Shown: positions 22,985 through 23,225 of the stretch, piece after piece
How the letters are laid out: each line of letters opens with the position of its first letter
Position numbering within the stretch: the first letter of the stretch is position 1
Source: an uncultured Eubacterium sp.
GTDB taxonomy: Bacteria; Bacillota; Clostridia; Lachnospirales; Lachnospiraceae
Direction of reading: 5' to 3'
DNA length: 23,225 bases
Assembly: GCA_910580075.1 (NCBI GenBank)
Contig: CAJTVR010000073.1
Coordinates: 1 to 23,225, forward strand
Notes under the pieces: model-generated
Databases searched by the model: none
Seen by the model: the letters and a program-made list of their open reading frames with translations, nothing else
What the model was told of the DNA's origin: nothing
Translations under genes and position numbers: made by a program

Positions 22985-23225
22985 TTCCTTTTTCCGTTCC
23001 GCCTTCGAACAGTAAGAAATTCTAAATTTCTGCTTCCAGTCTGTGGAGGCGGACGGACCGGTGCCTGATGCCCTGGCGTTATGGCATGCTTTAAGCAGTG
23101 GCACTGGCAGGCACCTTTTGGGGCTTCAGCGTTTTTGGCAGCGTTACATAGTGAGCCCCAAATCCTGTGCATCGGGCAGAAAATTAAGAATTTCTAACTG
23201 TTCTTCGGAGTCACAGAAAAAGGAA
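22985..23225. repeat. Long imperfect inverted-repeat element, open at the right edge
   Basis: The left arm (22985-23033) and right arm (23176-23225) are inverted copies, roughly four bases in five matching. Inside are GGTGCCTG (23060-23067) / CAGGCACC (23108-23115), enclosing ATGCC/GGCAT and CAGTG-G-CACTG dyads. A second stem, TTTGGGGCT / AGCCCCAAA, lies about 23118-23163. The right arm reaches the last base, so the element may extend further. Frames inside it are short and uncharacterised. It could be a MITE-like palindromic repeat or a structured RNA. Confidence 0.6.

Noticed and set aside
22957..23172. Minus-strand frames of 64-71 codons in the right-end palindromic element
   Set aside because: Composition follows from the inverted repeats; no ribosome binding site or recognisable protein pattern.

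Overview
The window looks like chromosomal DNA from an anaerobic, low-to-medium-GC Gram-positive gut Clostridia, most likely Lachnospiraceae. This rests on the mix of families: an SPL-type radical SAM protein, a TlpA / CD1871A-type / 4Fe-4S membrane cluster, an EEGR-rich Rpn/PD-(D/E)XK protein, tandem BspA-like leucine-rich-repeat surface proteins, a HAD-like/GNAT fusion and a TIGR04086 membrane protein. The species cannot be named from the sequence alone.

Layout. (1) 1-4280: a truncated anaerobic sulfatase-maturase fragment on the minus strand, then a plus-strand run of an SPL-like radical SAM protein, an exported protein with two FG-GAP-like calcium loops, a TlpA lipoprotein, a 49-codon CXXC membrane peptide and a polytopic 4Fe-4S protein. 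The last three overlap and look like one electron-delivery module for extracytoplasmic thiol reduction. (2) 4430-6548: a BlaI-type repressor, an M56 (BlaR1/MecR1-type) membrane protease whose outer domain is not penicillin-binding, and a coupled 45-codon gene. (3) 6870-8406, minus strand: an Rpn-family protein with a strong internal ribosome binding site, followed by a free-standing copy of its C-terminal tail. (4) 8724-9048: an unrecognised 58-codon gene with its own promoter and terminator. (5) 9113-14298: a hybrid histidine kinase with two receiver domains, then a polar amino-acid ABC transporter (binding lipoprotein, terminator, permease, ATPase). (6) 14455-19525: a FliD-C-like protein, two tandem BspA-like proteins and a 42-codon membrane peptide. 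(7) 19838-21152, minus strand: cyclophilin then CheC. (8) 21429-23225: HAD-like/GNAT fusion, TIGR04086 membrane protein, and a long imperfect inverted-repeat element that runs off the right edge.

Recurring theme. Three unrelated genes (ending near 2279, 4212 and 7271) each have a second copy of their own 3' end just past the stop codon. The most promising candidate system is the Rpn locus, where the tail copy (6953-7192) and the internally started product (7271-7531) resemble the small inhibitor encoded inside E. coli rpn genes. Second is the BlaI/M56 locus, with its unfamiliar, compositionally distinct sensor domain and coupled small gene.
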